The translations under genes were made by a program, and so were the position numbers. The notes beneath the pieces were generated by a model that was not told the origin of the DNA, made no database searches, and worked only from the letters and a program-made list of their open reading frames with translations. Shown one piece after another: positions 1 to 7,033 of a stretch of 22,834 bases of DNA; the stretch's first letter is position 1; each line of letters begins with the position of its first letter. Source of the stretch: UBA1926 sp002337215 (GTDB lineage Bacteria > Planctomycetota > Phycisphaerae > Phycisphaerales > UBA1924); NCBI GenBank assembly GCA_963973795.1, contig CAXBAF010000042.1:1-22834 (forward strand). Reading direction: 5' to 3'.

Positions 1-1
1 C

Positions 2-1234
<1,233 letters not shown>

Positions 1235-1324
1235 TTCCTCTCGCGTCACAGTCCAACCACTGTTTCAAACAACACACGCACACAAACGAGCAGAAGGCTC
1301 GAGCAAACCACGGAGAACACAACC

Positions 1325-1615
1325 ATGGCAGTCAAGCCCCTTGAGGATCGCATCCTCGTCAAGCCCGTTGAGCAGTCGAACGTCACCGAGTCGGGCCTCT
1401 ACCTCCCCGAGTCGAGCAAGGAGAAGCCGATCCAGGGCGACATCGTCGCGTTGGGCCCGGGCCGTCTGCTCGACAACGGCAAGCGCGCCGACCTGAGCGT
1501 CAAGAAGGGCGACCGGGTCGTCTACGGCAAGTACGCCGGCACCGAAGTGGAAGTGAAGGGCGTGAAGCACCTGATCCTGCGGGAGACGGAGCTTTTGGGC
1601 GTTGTCAACGGCTGA
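1325..1615 (+). CDS. groES: GroES co-chaperonin
   Basis: This is the 10-kDa co-chaperonin, the heptameric lid of the GroEL chamber. The 96 residues match the usual length. The N-terminus MAVKPLEDRILVKP and the core GDIVALGPGR and KKGDRVVYGKYAGTEVEV are standard. The mobile loop that grips GroEL corresponds to about residues 17-32 and carries SGLYLP where E. coli has GGIVL, so the hydrophobic GroEL-binding tripeptide is kept in modified form. The start is set by a GGAG ribosome-binding site at 1312-1315, nine bases before ATG. It lies between the two groEL copies, so one GroES may serve both. The 90-bp spacer upstream (1235-1324) shows no CIRCE-type operator. Confidence 0.97.
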   Translation: MAVKPLEDRILVKPVEQSNVTESGLYLPESSKEKPIQGDIVALGPGRLLDNGKRADLSVKKGDRVVYGKYAGTEVEVKGVKHLILRETELLGVVNG

Positions 1616-1623
1616 GAGGGAGC

Positions 1624-1717
1624 AGGCACCGGGCACTAGGCAATAGGCACTAGAGCTCGGAACGCCCGCTTGTATTGAACTCGACAACCAGTGCCTAGTG
1701 CCTTGTGCCTAGTGCCT
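1624..1717. repeat. 94-nt heptamer-built palindromic element, copy A
   Basis: Two 28-nt arms (1624-1651 and 1690-1717) form an inverted repeat with 24 of 28 positions complementary, separated by a 38-nt centre. Each arm is four tandem heptamers related to AGGCACT: the right arm, read on the other strand, is AGGCACT, AGGCACA, AGGCACT, AGGCACT. The element ends 20 bp before the groEL copy 2 start codon and just before its ribosome-binding site, so a groES-groEL2 transcript would carry a long hairpin there. A second copy with the same 28-38-28 layout is at 3527-3620. I do not recognise a named family. Confidence 0.85.
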
Positions 1718-1737
1718 CAGCTCCGAAGGAGCACACC

Positions 1738-3351
1738 ATGGGTCAGAAACAGATCATGAACCACGCCGACGCGCTTCTCGAGATGAAGAAGGGTGTCGAT
1801 CAGCTCGCCGACGCGGTCAAGTGCACGATGGGGCCCGCGGGGCGCCACGTCGTCATCGAGAAGTCGTACGGCGGGCCCAGCGTCACCAAGGACGGCGTCA
1901 GCGTCGCCAAGGAGATCGAGCTCCCCAGCCCCTTCGAGTCGATGGGCGCGAAGATGGTCCACCAGGTCGCCAAGAAGACCGCCGACAAGGCGGGCGACGG
2001 GACCACGTCGGCCACCGTGCTCGCGCAGGCGATCTTCACCGAGGGCCTGAAGCACGTGTCCGCCGGGGCGAACCCGGTGCACCTGCAGCGCGGGATCAAC
2101 TCGGCCGCCCACGTCGCCTCCGAGGCGATCGACGGGCTGGCGGTCCCCTGCAAGGGCAAGAACGATTACAAGAAGGTCGCGACGGTCTCGTCGAACCATG
2201 ACGAGGCGATCGGGGAGCTGATCGCCGAGGCGATCGCGAAGGTCGGCGCGGACGGCGTGGTCGAGGTCGAGGACGGCAAGAGCGCCGAGACGACCCTCGA
2301 GTACACCGAGGGCATGCAGTTCGACAAGGGCTATCTCTCGCCCTACTTCATGACCAACCCCAAGACGGGCGAGGCCGTGCTCGAGGACGCGTACATCCTC
2401 ATCTACGAGAAGAAGATCGCGAACCTACCCGATCTGCTCCCCCTGCTCAACAAGATCGCGGGGACGGGCAAGCCCCTGCTGATCATCGCCGAGGATGTCG
2501 AGAACGAGGCCCTCGCGGCGCTCGTCGTCAACCGCCTGCGCGGCGTGCTGAACGTCGCGGCGGTGAAGGCCCCGGGGTTCGGCGACCGCCGCAAGGCGAT
2601 GCTGGGCGATATCGCGGTGCTGACCAAGGGCGTCTACTTCGCCGAGGATCTGGGCCGGAGCCTGGAGTCGGTCGAGGTGAGCGAGCTTGGCGTCGCGAAG
2701 AAGATCGTGATCAGCAAGGACAACACGACGATCATCGAGGGCGCCGGCAAGAAGAAGGACATCCAGGCGCGGGCCGACCAGATCCTGAGCCAGCACGAGA
2801 AGTCCACCAGCGAGTACGACCGCGAGAAGCTGATGGAGCGGCACGCGAAGCTCACCGGGGGTGTGGCGATCATCAACGTGGGCGGCTCGACCGAGCAGGC
2901 GCAGAAAGCCACCAAGGACCTGGTGGACGACGCGCTGCACGCGACCCGCGCGGCCGCGAAGGAGGGCTACGTGCCCGGCGGCGGCGTGGCGCTGCTCCGC
3001 ACGATCGAGGCGATCGAGGCGGGCAAGAAGAAGGCGAAGGGCGACGAGAAGCAGGGCTTCCAGATCGTGCTCGATGCCGTCTCCGCCCCCGCCCGCCAGA
3101 TCGCGGTGAACGCGGGCTACGACGGGGACCTCGCCGTCGAGATGGTGCTCGAGAGCGAGACGAACGTCGGGCTCAACGCCGCGACGGGTGAGTACGTCGA
3201 CCTCGTCAAGGCGGGGATCATCGACCCGGCGCTGGTCGTCAAGTCGTCGCTGGTCAACGCGGCGAGCGTCGCGGGGCTGATGCTGACCACCGACGTGATG
3301 ATCACGGATCTGAAGGACGACACCAAGCCCGTCGCGAACGCGGTGAGCTGA
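1738..3351 (+). CDS. groEL: GroEL chaperonin, copy 2 (divergent, no GGM tail)
   Basis: A second, full-length 60-kDa chaperonin subunit of 537 residues. Asp52 (TKDGVSV), Asp87 (AGDGTTSATVLAQ) and Asp398 (VDDALHATRA) fall at exactly the E. coli positions, so ATP hydrolysis should be intact. The apical-domain signatures EGMQFDKGYLSPYF and VKAPGFGDRRKAML are present. It differs from copy 1 in ending with PVANAVS instead of a Gly-Gly-Met tail. The equatorial loop GPKGRNV is changed to GPAGRHV (Lys34 to Ala, Asn37 to His), close to the nucleotide site. The ATG at 1738 is chosen over an in-frame upstream codon because GAAGGAG at 1725-1731 precedes it and its product starts like other GroELs. The gene is bracketed by two copies of a 94-nt palindromic element. 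It is likely a specialised paralogue; that role is inferred. Confidence 0.96.
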   Translation: MGQKQIMNHADALLEMKKGVDQLADAVKCTMGPAGRHVVIEKSYGGPSVTKDGVSVAKEIELPSPFESMGAKMVHQVAKKTADKAGDGTTSATVLAQAIFTEGLKHVSAGANPVHLQRGINSAAHVASEAIDGLAVPCKGKNDYKKVATVSSNHDEAIGELIAEAIAKVGADGVVEVEDGKSAETTLEYTEGMQFDKGYLSPYFMTNPKTGEAVLEDAYILIYEKKIANLPDLLPLLNKIAGTGKPLLIIAEDVENEALAALVVNRLRGVLNVAAVKAPGFGDRRKAMLGDIAVLTKGVYFAEDLGRSLESVEVSELGVAKKIVISKDNTTIIEGAGKKKDIQARADQILSQHEKSTSEYDREKLMERHAKLTGGVAIINVGGSTEQAQKATKDLVDDALHATRAAAKEGYVPGGGVALLRTIEAIEAGKKKAKGDEKQGFQIVLDAVSAPARQIAVNAGYDGDLAVEMVLESETNVGLNAATGEYVDLVKAGIIDPALVVKSSLVNAASVAGLMLTTDVMITDLKDDTKPVANAVS

Positions 3352-3359
3352 CGACTTCC

Positions 3360-3476
3360 ACCCCTCGTGGGACAGGCATCTTGCCTGTCGCTTCCACTTC
3401 TTCCTGAGCCTCTTGGCTCGGAGGGGAGAGAGGGAGGATGAGGAGTGACGGGCTGGAAGCCCGTCCCACGAGGGGT
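3360..3476. repeat. Nested palindromic element with three internal hairpins
   Basis: A perfect 13-bp inverted repeat (ACCCCTCGTGGGA at 3360-3372, complement at 3464-3476) encloses three further hairpins. One is an 8-bp stem with a 3-nt loop at 3371-3389 (GACAGGCA-TCT-TGCCTGTC). One is a 5-bp stem at 3406-3419. One is an 8-bp stem with a 3-nt loop at 3447-3465 (GACGGGCT-GGA-AGCCCGTC). Fully folded it would look like a cloverleaf closed by the outer arms, although the outermost bases of the two 8-bp stems compete with the closing stem. It lies 8 bp after the groEL copy 2 stop codon. The layout resembles a small non-coding interspersed or MITE-like repeat; its mobility is not shown by the sequence. 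Confidence 0.75.
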
Positions 3477-3488
3477 CAGAGAGAGAGC

Positions 3489-3518
3489 CGAGCCCCGGCG
3501 GGAAACCGGCGGGGCTCG
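3489..3518 (+). terminator. GC-rich stem-loop after groEL copy 2
   Basis: CGAGCCCC at 3489-3496 pairs perfectly with GGGGCTCG at 3511-3518, and the 14 bases between can pair partly. There is no long T-run behind it (ATTGAC follows), so it is a weak match to a Rho-independent terminator. It may instead stabilise the 3' end of the groEL mRNA. Confidence 0.45.
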
Positions 3519-3526
3519 ATTGACAA

Positions 3527-3620
3527 AGGCACTGTGCACTAGCCATTAGGCACTAGTCCTCGGTACCTCGCTGTTGGGCCCTTTCTCCCGCTAGTGCCTT
3601 GTGCCTGATGCCTAGTGCCG
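3527..3620. repeat. 94-nt heptamer-built palindromic element, copy B
   Basis: Same architecture and exact length as the element at 1624-1717. The arms are four heptamers each, at 3527-3554 and 3593-3620, around a 38-nt centre. The arms are more decayed, with about 20 of 28 positions complementary, but the outer and inner heptamers remain AGGCACT-like. The centres share the pattern CTCGG-AC near their left side. The element ends 4 bp before the ATG of the duplicated dnaJ 5' fragment, so like copy A it sits directly in front of a chaperone start codon. Confidence 0.8.
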
Positions 3621-3624
3621 AACC

Positions 3625-3684
3625 ATGACCACCACACGCGACTACTACGAGGTCCTCGGCGTCGAGAAGATCACAGCGCAGTAG
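3625..3684 (+). pseudogene. Duplicated 5' fragment of dnaJ
   Basis: The 44 bases at 3625-3668 are identical to the first 44 bases of dnaJ (4120-4163) except for one silent A/G difference in the fourth codon. They encode MTTTRDYYEVLGVE. The match then stops, and the frame runs KITAQ to a TAG at 3682-3684, leaving a 19-residue dead-end peptide. No ribosome-binding site precedes the ATG. It is a remnant or by-product of the event that placed the unrelated gene at 3695-4123 in front of dnaJ. Confidence 0.9.
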
Positions 3685-3694
3685 AACTCAGGAG

Positions 3695-4123
3695 ATGACC
3701 GTGTCCGTCCAGCAATCAATCGCGATTGAACGCCCAAGGCTTCCCGGCCCATCCGCGATCTCCTCAGAGGCGCAAGCTCTGGGATTCGACCTCGTCCTTG
3801 ATGACTGCGACCTGAGTACGCATACGGGGTATCTTCCCGTGCGGCTCGATGGCGACGAATCCGGATTTGAATGGTTCATCTCCGATGCATCGGAATACAG
3901 CGATTTCCCGCTGCCGCTCGATTTGGAGCAGCGCGACATCGTCATTGAACTCTCCACCGGCTCGGATGAAAAAGAGTGCCAGGCAGCGATGATCTGTGCA
4001 GCGGCGATCATGAAACTCGCCGACGGTGTCTATTTCGACGATTACGACAACGTAGACCGAACACCGGATCGACTGCTCGCGGAAGTCCGTGAGTGGATGG
4101 GCTCAACAGGAACGAGTGAATGA
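3695..4123 (+). CDS. Hypothetical protein, probably acquired, inserted upstream of dnaJ
   Basis: I do not recognise the family. The product is an acidic protein of 142 residues with no signal peptide or membrane segment. Features that stand out are FEWFISDASEYSDFPLPLD near residues 58-76, an alanine-rich probable helix (CQAAMICAAAIMKLADG) and an acidic YFDDYDN stretch. The general look resembles small stand-alone or immunity-type proteins, but this is only an impression. Lines counted by hand give 53-60% GC against 68% in dnaJ, and codon use is less GC-biased. GGAG at 3691-3694 touches the ATG at 3695, so GTG at 3701, six bases further on, may be the true start. The stop overlaps the dnaJ start as ATGA, so translation is probably coupled. 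A dnaJ 5' duplicate lies just upstream. Confidence 0.75.
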   Translation: MTVSVQQSIAIERPRLPGPSAISSEAQALGFDLVLDDCDLSTHTGYLPVRLDGDESGFEWFISDASEYSDFPLPLDLEQRDIVIELSTGSDEKECQAAMICAAAIMKLADGVYFDDYDNVDRTPDRLLAEVREWMGSTGTSE

Positions 4124-4163
4124 CCACCACGCGCGACTACTACGAGGTCCTCGGCGTCGAGAA
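4120..4163 (+). repeat. 44-bp direct repeat shared with 3625-3668
   Basis: This is the downstream copy of the 44-bp direct repeat (43 of 44 identical) that brackets the inserted gene. The two copies are 495 bp apart, start to start, and both begin exactly at an ATG. This copy is the functional dnaJ 5' end. Confidence 0.9.
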
Positions 4164-5277
4164 ATCGGCCGATGCGGACGAGATCAAGCGGGCGTACCGC
4201 CGGCTGGCGATGAAGTATCACCCGGACCGCAACCCCGACGACGCGGAGGCCGAGTCGAAGTTCAAGGAGTGCGCCGAGGCGTACGAGATCCTGAGCGACG
4301 CCGAGAAGCGGGCGCAGTACGACCGGTTCGGGCACGACGCCTTCCGAGGGCGCGGGGCGGCCCACCACGACTTCAGCCGGATGGATGTGGATGACATCTT
4401 CTCGATGTTCAACGACATCTTCGGCGGGGGAGGCGGCGGCGGCTTCGGCGGTGCGCGCGGGCGGGGCGGGCAGCGCGTCGCACGGGGGTACGACCTCGAA
4501 ACCGAGGTCTCGGTCTCGTTGAATGATGTACTGACCGGGACGACCCGCGAGGTCGAGTTCACGAGGCTCGACGTGTGCAACACGTGCACCGGGACGGGCG
4601 CGAAGCCCGGCACGACACCCGAGACCTGCTCGACGTGCGCGGGGCAGGGCAAGGTGCAGCAGGCCGGGCTGGGCGGGATGTTCCGCATGGTGACGGCGTG
4701 CCCCGCGTGCAAGGGGACGGGCACGATCGTCAAAGAGAAGTGCCCCGACTGTTCTGGGAAGGGCCGGCAGAGCACGAAGCGGAAACTGAACGTCAAGATC
4801 CCCGCGGGGATCCACGGCGGGCAGGCGATCCGCGTGCAGGGCGAGGGCGAGCCCCCGGCTCGCGAGCAATCGCCCAAGGGCGAGGGGATTCGCGGCGACC
4901 TGCATGTGGTCGTCCGGGTCGATGACCACGACCTCTTCGAGCGCGAGGGCGACCATCTGCTGATGGAGATGCCGATCTCGTTCACGCAGGCGACGCTGGG
5001 GGCGGAGGTGGACGTGCCGACGCTCGAGGGGCAGCACGCGCTCAAGATCCCGAAGGCGACGCAGTACGGGGCGATGTTCCGCGTGCACGGCGAGGGGCTC
5101 CCCAACCTGCGATCCGGACGGCGGGGCGACCTGGTGATCATCACCAAGATCGAGACGCCCAAGAAACTGACCAAGAAGCAGGAGCAGTTGCTCCGCGAGT
5201 TCGCCGAGACCGAGGACCACAAGGTGAACCCCGAGAGCCACGGCTTCTGGAGCAAGATCAAGGACGCGCTGACCTGA
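4120..5277 (+). CDS. dnaJ: DnaJ (Hsp40) co-chaperone of DnaK
   Basis: A type I J-protein of 385 residues, which delivers unfolded clients to DnaK and stimulates its ATPase. The J-domain covers residues 1-70 with the catalytic HPD at 34-36. A Gly/Phe-rich linker (FGGGGGGGFGGARGRGG) follows at about 103-120. Next is the zinc-binding region with four CxxCxGxG repeats (CNTCTGTG, CSTCAGQG, CPACKGTG, CPDCSGKG), then the client-binding C-terminal domains ending near SKIKDALT. The start is supported by AGGA at 4108-4111, eight bases upstream; this site lies inside the 3' end of the inserted upstream gene. The insertion has therefore replaced the original translation-initiation region of dnaJ. grpE follows. 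Confidence 0.97.
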   Translation: MTTTRDYYEVLGVEKSADADEIKRAYRRLAMKYHPDRNPDDAEAESKFKECAEAYEILSDAEKRAQYDRFGHDAFRGRGAAHHDFSRMDVDDIFSMFNDIFGGGGGGGFGGARGRGGQRVARGYDLETEVSVSLNDVLTGTTREVEFTRLDVCNTCTGTGAKPGTTPETCSTCAGQGKVQQAGLGGMFRMVTACPACKGTGTIVKEKCPDCSGKGRQSTKRKLNVKIPAGIHGGQAIRVQGEGEPPAREQSPKGEGIRGDLHVVVRVDDHDLFEREGDHLLMEMPISFTQATLGAEVDVPTLEGQHALKIPKATQYGAMFRVHGEGLPNLRSGRRGDLVIITKIETPKKLTKKQEQLLREFAETEDHKVNPESHGFWSKIKDALT

Positions 5278-5304
5278 GCGGGGATCGGCGAGCCGAAGCC
5301 CCGC
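5278..5304 (+). other. Stem-loop in the dnaJ-grpE spacer
   Basis: GCGGGG at 5278-5283 pairs with CCCCGC at 5299-5304, and an inner CGGC pairs with GCCG around a GA loop. No T-run follows, so it does not look like an intrinsic terminator. It could protect or process the dnaJ-grpE mRNA and adjust the ratio of the two proteins. Confidence 0.4.
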
Positions 5305-5347
5305 ATCGAGTACACCTACAGAGTCAACGCTGAAAGAAGTGAACGCC

Positions 5348-6067
5348 ATGAGTGAGACACGCGAACACGACCATCCCGAGCATGCGACGGACCCCGAGAC
5401 CGGATCGAACGCGGGGAGCGAGGGCGCCGCGAACGAGACGGAAACTGAAAGTGGGCCGATCGGCATGACGCCCGATGAGGCCGAAGACATCGTCGCGCTC
5501 GTCCGATCGGGTGAGGAGATCCCGGTGGGCGCCGAGGACTTCGCCGAGGCGCTCGCGGTCGTCGCGGCGCAGCGCGACGAGCACTTCGACAAGTTCCAGC
5601 GTCTCGGGGCGGACTATCAGAACTTCCAGCGGCGTGCGCGCCAGAACGAGCGCGAGTCGCGCGAGCTCGCCTCGATGGGCGCGATCCAGTCGCTCATCCC
5701 GCTGCTGGACTTCTTCGACATGGCGCTCAAGCAGAACCCCGAGACGGCGACCGCCGCGCAGGTGATGGGCGGGGTCGAGATGATCAAGACCGAGTTCGTA
5801 CGCGTGCTGGGCAACCAGGGCGTGCAGGCCATCTCCCCGGCGACGGGCGACGAGTTCGACCCGCTTCGGCACGAGGCGATCGAGCGGACGAGCGAGACAA
5901 ACGTCGAGATCGGGCGCGTCGTCGAGACGCGGTCGCCCGGGTATTCGATGGGCGAACGGGTGATCCGCCCGGCGAAGGTCGTGATCGCCGCGGCGGACGC
6001 GGACGAGTCTCCGGACGCGGGCGGACAAGCAGGCGACGTCAGCGGCGACGCCGAGGGAGCGAACTGA
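5348..6067 (+). CDS. grpE: GrpE, nucleotide exchange factor of DnaK
   Basis: GrpE is the dimeric exchange factor that releases ADP from DnaK, working in the same cycle as the DnaJ encoded upstream. The 239 residues begin with an acidic, disordered stretch (about 1-40). The helical stalk follows with FQRLGADYQNFQRRARQNER and the segment SLIPLLDFFDMAL. Near the end are the beta-domain signatures GVQAISPATGDEFDPLRHEAI and GYSMGERVIRPAKVVI. The C-terminal tail is Ala/Asp/Gly-rich. I chose ATG 5348 over an in-frame GTG at 5339 because the GAAAGAAG purine run at 5332-5339 is then correctly spaced and overlaps the GTG itself. The fmdB-like gene starts 1 bp after the stop, indicating one transcript. 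Confidence 0.95.
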   Translation: MSETREHDHPEHATDPETGSNAGSEGAANETETESGPIGMTPDEAEDIVALVRSGEEIPVGAEDFAEALAVVAAQRDEHFDKFQRLGADYQNFQRRARQNERESRELASMGAIQSLIPLLDFFDMALKQNPETATAAQVMGGVEMIKTEFVRVLGNQGVQAISPATGDEFDPLRHEAIERTSETNVEIGRVVETRSPGYSMGERVIRPAKVVIAAADADESPDAGGQAGDVSGDAEGAN

Positions 6068-6068
6068 G

Positions 6069-6470
6069 ATGCCGACCTACGAGTACCGCTGCAACGCCTG
6101 CGGGCATCTGATGGAAGCGTTCCAGTCGATCAAAGCCAAAGCGCTCAAGAAGTGCCCGTCGTGCGAGAAGATGAAGCTCGAGAGGCTCATCAGCGGGGGC
6201 GGCGCGGTGATCTTCAAGGGCTCAGGCTTCTACGAGACCGACTACCGCTCGAAGGACTACGCCCAGAAGGCCGAGGCGGATAAGAAGGCCCAGAGCGGGG
6301 AGGGCGACACGAAGTCCGACTCCAAGACTGAGACGAAAGCCGACAAGAGTTCGGAAAGCTCGGACTCGAAATCGAAAAGCACATCTTCGAAGAGTGGCTC
6401 CGGGAAGGGCGGTTCCGGGGAAAAGGGCCCGGCGAAGGCGGGGCCCGCGAAGGCCGGGGCGAAGAAGTAG
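6069..6470 (+). CDS. FmdB-type zinc-ribbon protein with Ser/Lys-rich tail
   Basis: A 133-residue protein starting MPTYEYRC, typical of the FmdB/CxxC-CxxC regulatory family. One zinc ribbon is formed by Cys8, Cys11, Cys29 and Cys32 (CNACGH and CPSCEK). The family motif KGSGFYETDYR follows around residues 57-67. Residues from about 75 onward are low-complexity Ser/Lys/Ala/Gly and probably disordered. The family's biochemical role is unsettled; FmdB was first described as a putative regulator. It is packed between grpE (1 bp) and acpS (2 bp), so it belongs to the same operon and may act in folding or stress response, which is inference from position only. Confidence 0.88.
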   Translation: MPTYEYRCNACGHLMEAFQSIKAKALKKCPSCEKMKLERLISGGGAVIFKGSGFYETDYRSKDYAQKAEADKKAQSGEGDTKSDSKTETKADKSSESSDSKSKSTSSKSGSGKGGSGEKGPAKAGPAKAGAKK

Positions 6471-6472
6471 GC

Positions 6473-6856
6473 ATGGCGATCATCGGGCACGGCATCGACG
6501 CGGCGGAGGTCGCCCGGATCGGGTCGATGATCGACCGGCACGGCGCGCGGTTCCTCGAACGCTGCTTCACCGCCGGCGAGCGCACCTACGCGGACGCGAG
6601 CAAGCGGCGTATCGAGCACTATGCGGCGCGGTTCGCGGCCAAAGAGGCGATCCTGAAATGCCTGGGAACAGGATGGTCGCGGGGCGTCGCGTGGACCGAC
6701 GCCGAGGTTGTGCGCGAGGCGAGCGGTCGGCCGACCGTCGCGCTGCACGGCGTCGCGGCGCGGATCGCGGGCGAACTCGGGATCGCGCGGTGGTCGCTCT
6801 CGCTGACGCACACGAGCGAACTCGCGTTCGCCTCGGCGATCGCGGAATCCGAGTAA
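6473..6856 (+). CDS. acpS: Holo-[acyl-carrier-protein] synthase
   Basis: AcpS transfers 4'-phosphopantetheine from CoA to a serine of apo-acyl carrier protein, activating it for fatty-acid synthesis. The 127 residues match the usual length. The metal-binding residues Asp9 (GHGIDAAEVARI) and Glu58 (ARFAAKEAILKCLGTG) are in place with the E. coli spacing. The C-terminal strand motif LSLTHTSELAFASAI matches the canonical 'SISH' region with SLTH. It starts 2 bp after the zinc-ribbon gene and is probably the last gene of the chaperone operon. The annotation is firm. Confidence 0.93.
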   Translation: MAIIGHGIDAAEVARIGSMIDRHGARFLERCFTAGERTYADASKRRIEHYAARFAAKEAILKCLGTGWSRGVAWTDAEVVREASGRPTVALHGVAARIAGELGIARWSLSLTHTSELAFASAIAESE

Positions 6857-6872
6857 CCCGGCCCCACCTGCT

Positions 6873-6969
6873 CGGGTGCCATGGAGACGCCGCGCAGCGG
6901 TTTCTCCATGTCCTACCTATCCAGAGACGCCAGATCATGGAGAAGGCTGCGCCGTCTCCATGGCACCCG
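6873..6969. repeat. 97-nt long inverted repeat
   Basis: The left arm is 6873-6910 and the right arm 6936-6969, around a 25-nt centre. The outer 17 bp are perfect (CGGGTGCCATGGAGACG against 6953-6969). Inside them GCGCAGC and TTCTCCATG also pair, giving about 33 base pairs with small bulges. The word CATGGAGA recurs four times in alternating orientation. The element starts 16 bp after acpS and ends 64 bp before the next gene. It could act as a transcription terminator for the operon, but no T-run follows; its regularity suggests an interspersed palindromic repeat. Confidence 0.75.
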
Positions 6970-7033
6970 GGGGCTCGAAGCCGGGTCGATCTGGAGCACC
7001 AACGGTTCGTGAACGGCCCCACTATCATCGCTC

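Noticed and set aside
1624..1717. CIRCE/HrcA heat-shock operator upstream of groEL2, because of the inverted GCACT repeats
   Set aside because: CIRCE is a 9-bp inverted repeat (TTAGCACTC / GAGTGCTAA) with a 9-bp spacer. Here the arms are 28 nt of heptamers, the centre is 38 nt and the half-site is not matched.
1705..1737. Upstream in-frame start for groEL copy 2
   Set aside because: It would add 11 residues read through the palindromic element, lacks a ribosome-binding site, and GAAGGAG precedes ATG 1738.
3360..3476. Ordinary terminator of groEL copy 2
   Set aside because: The structure is 117 nt with three inner hairpins and no T-run; a simpler stem-loop at 3489-3518 is the better candidate.
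1624..3620. CRISPR array or tandem STRR array from the repeated heptamers
   Set aside because: The units are only 7 nt, occur in inverted sets of four without unique spacers, and no cas genes are present.
4042..5592. Long open frame on the minus strand opposite dnaJ, and similar ones opposite groEL2, acyl-CoA synthetase and others
   Set aside because: High third-position GC keeps antisense frames open. The translations are Arg/Leu/Asp/Val-rich with no domain, while the plus strand encodes clear proteins.
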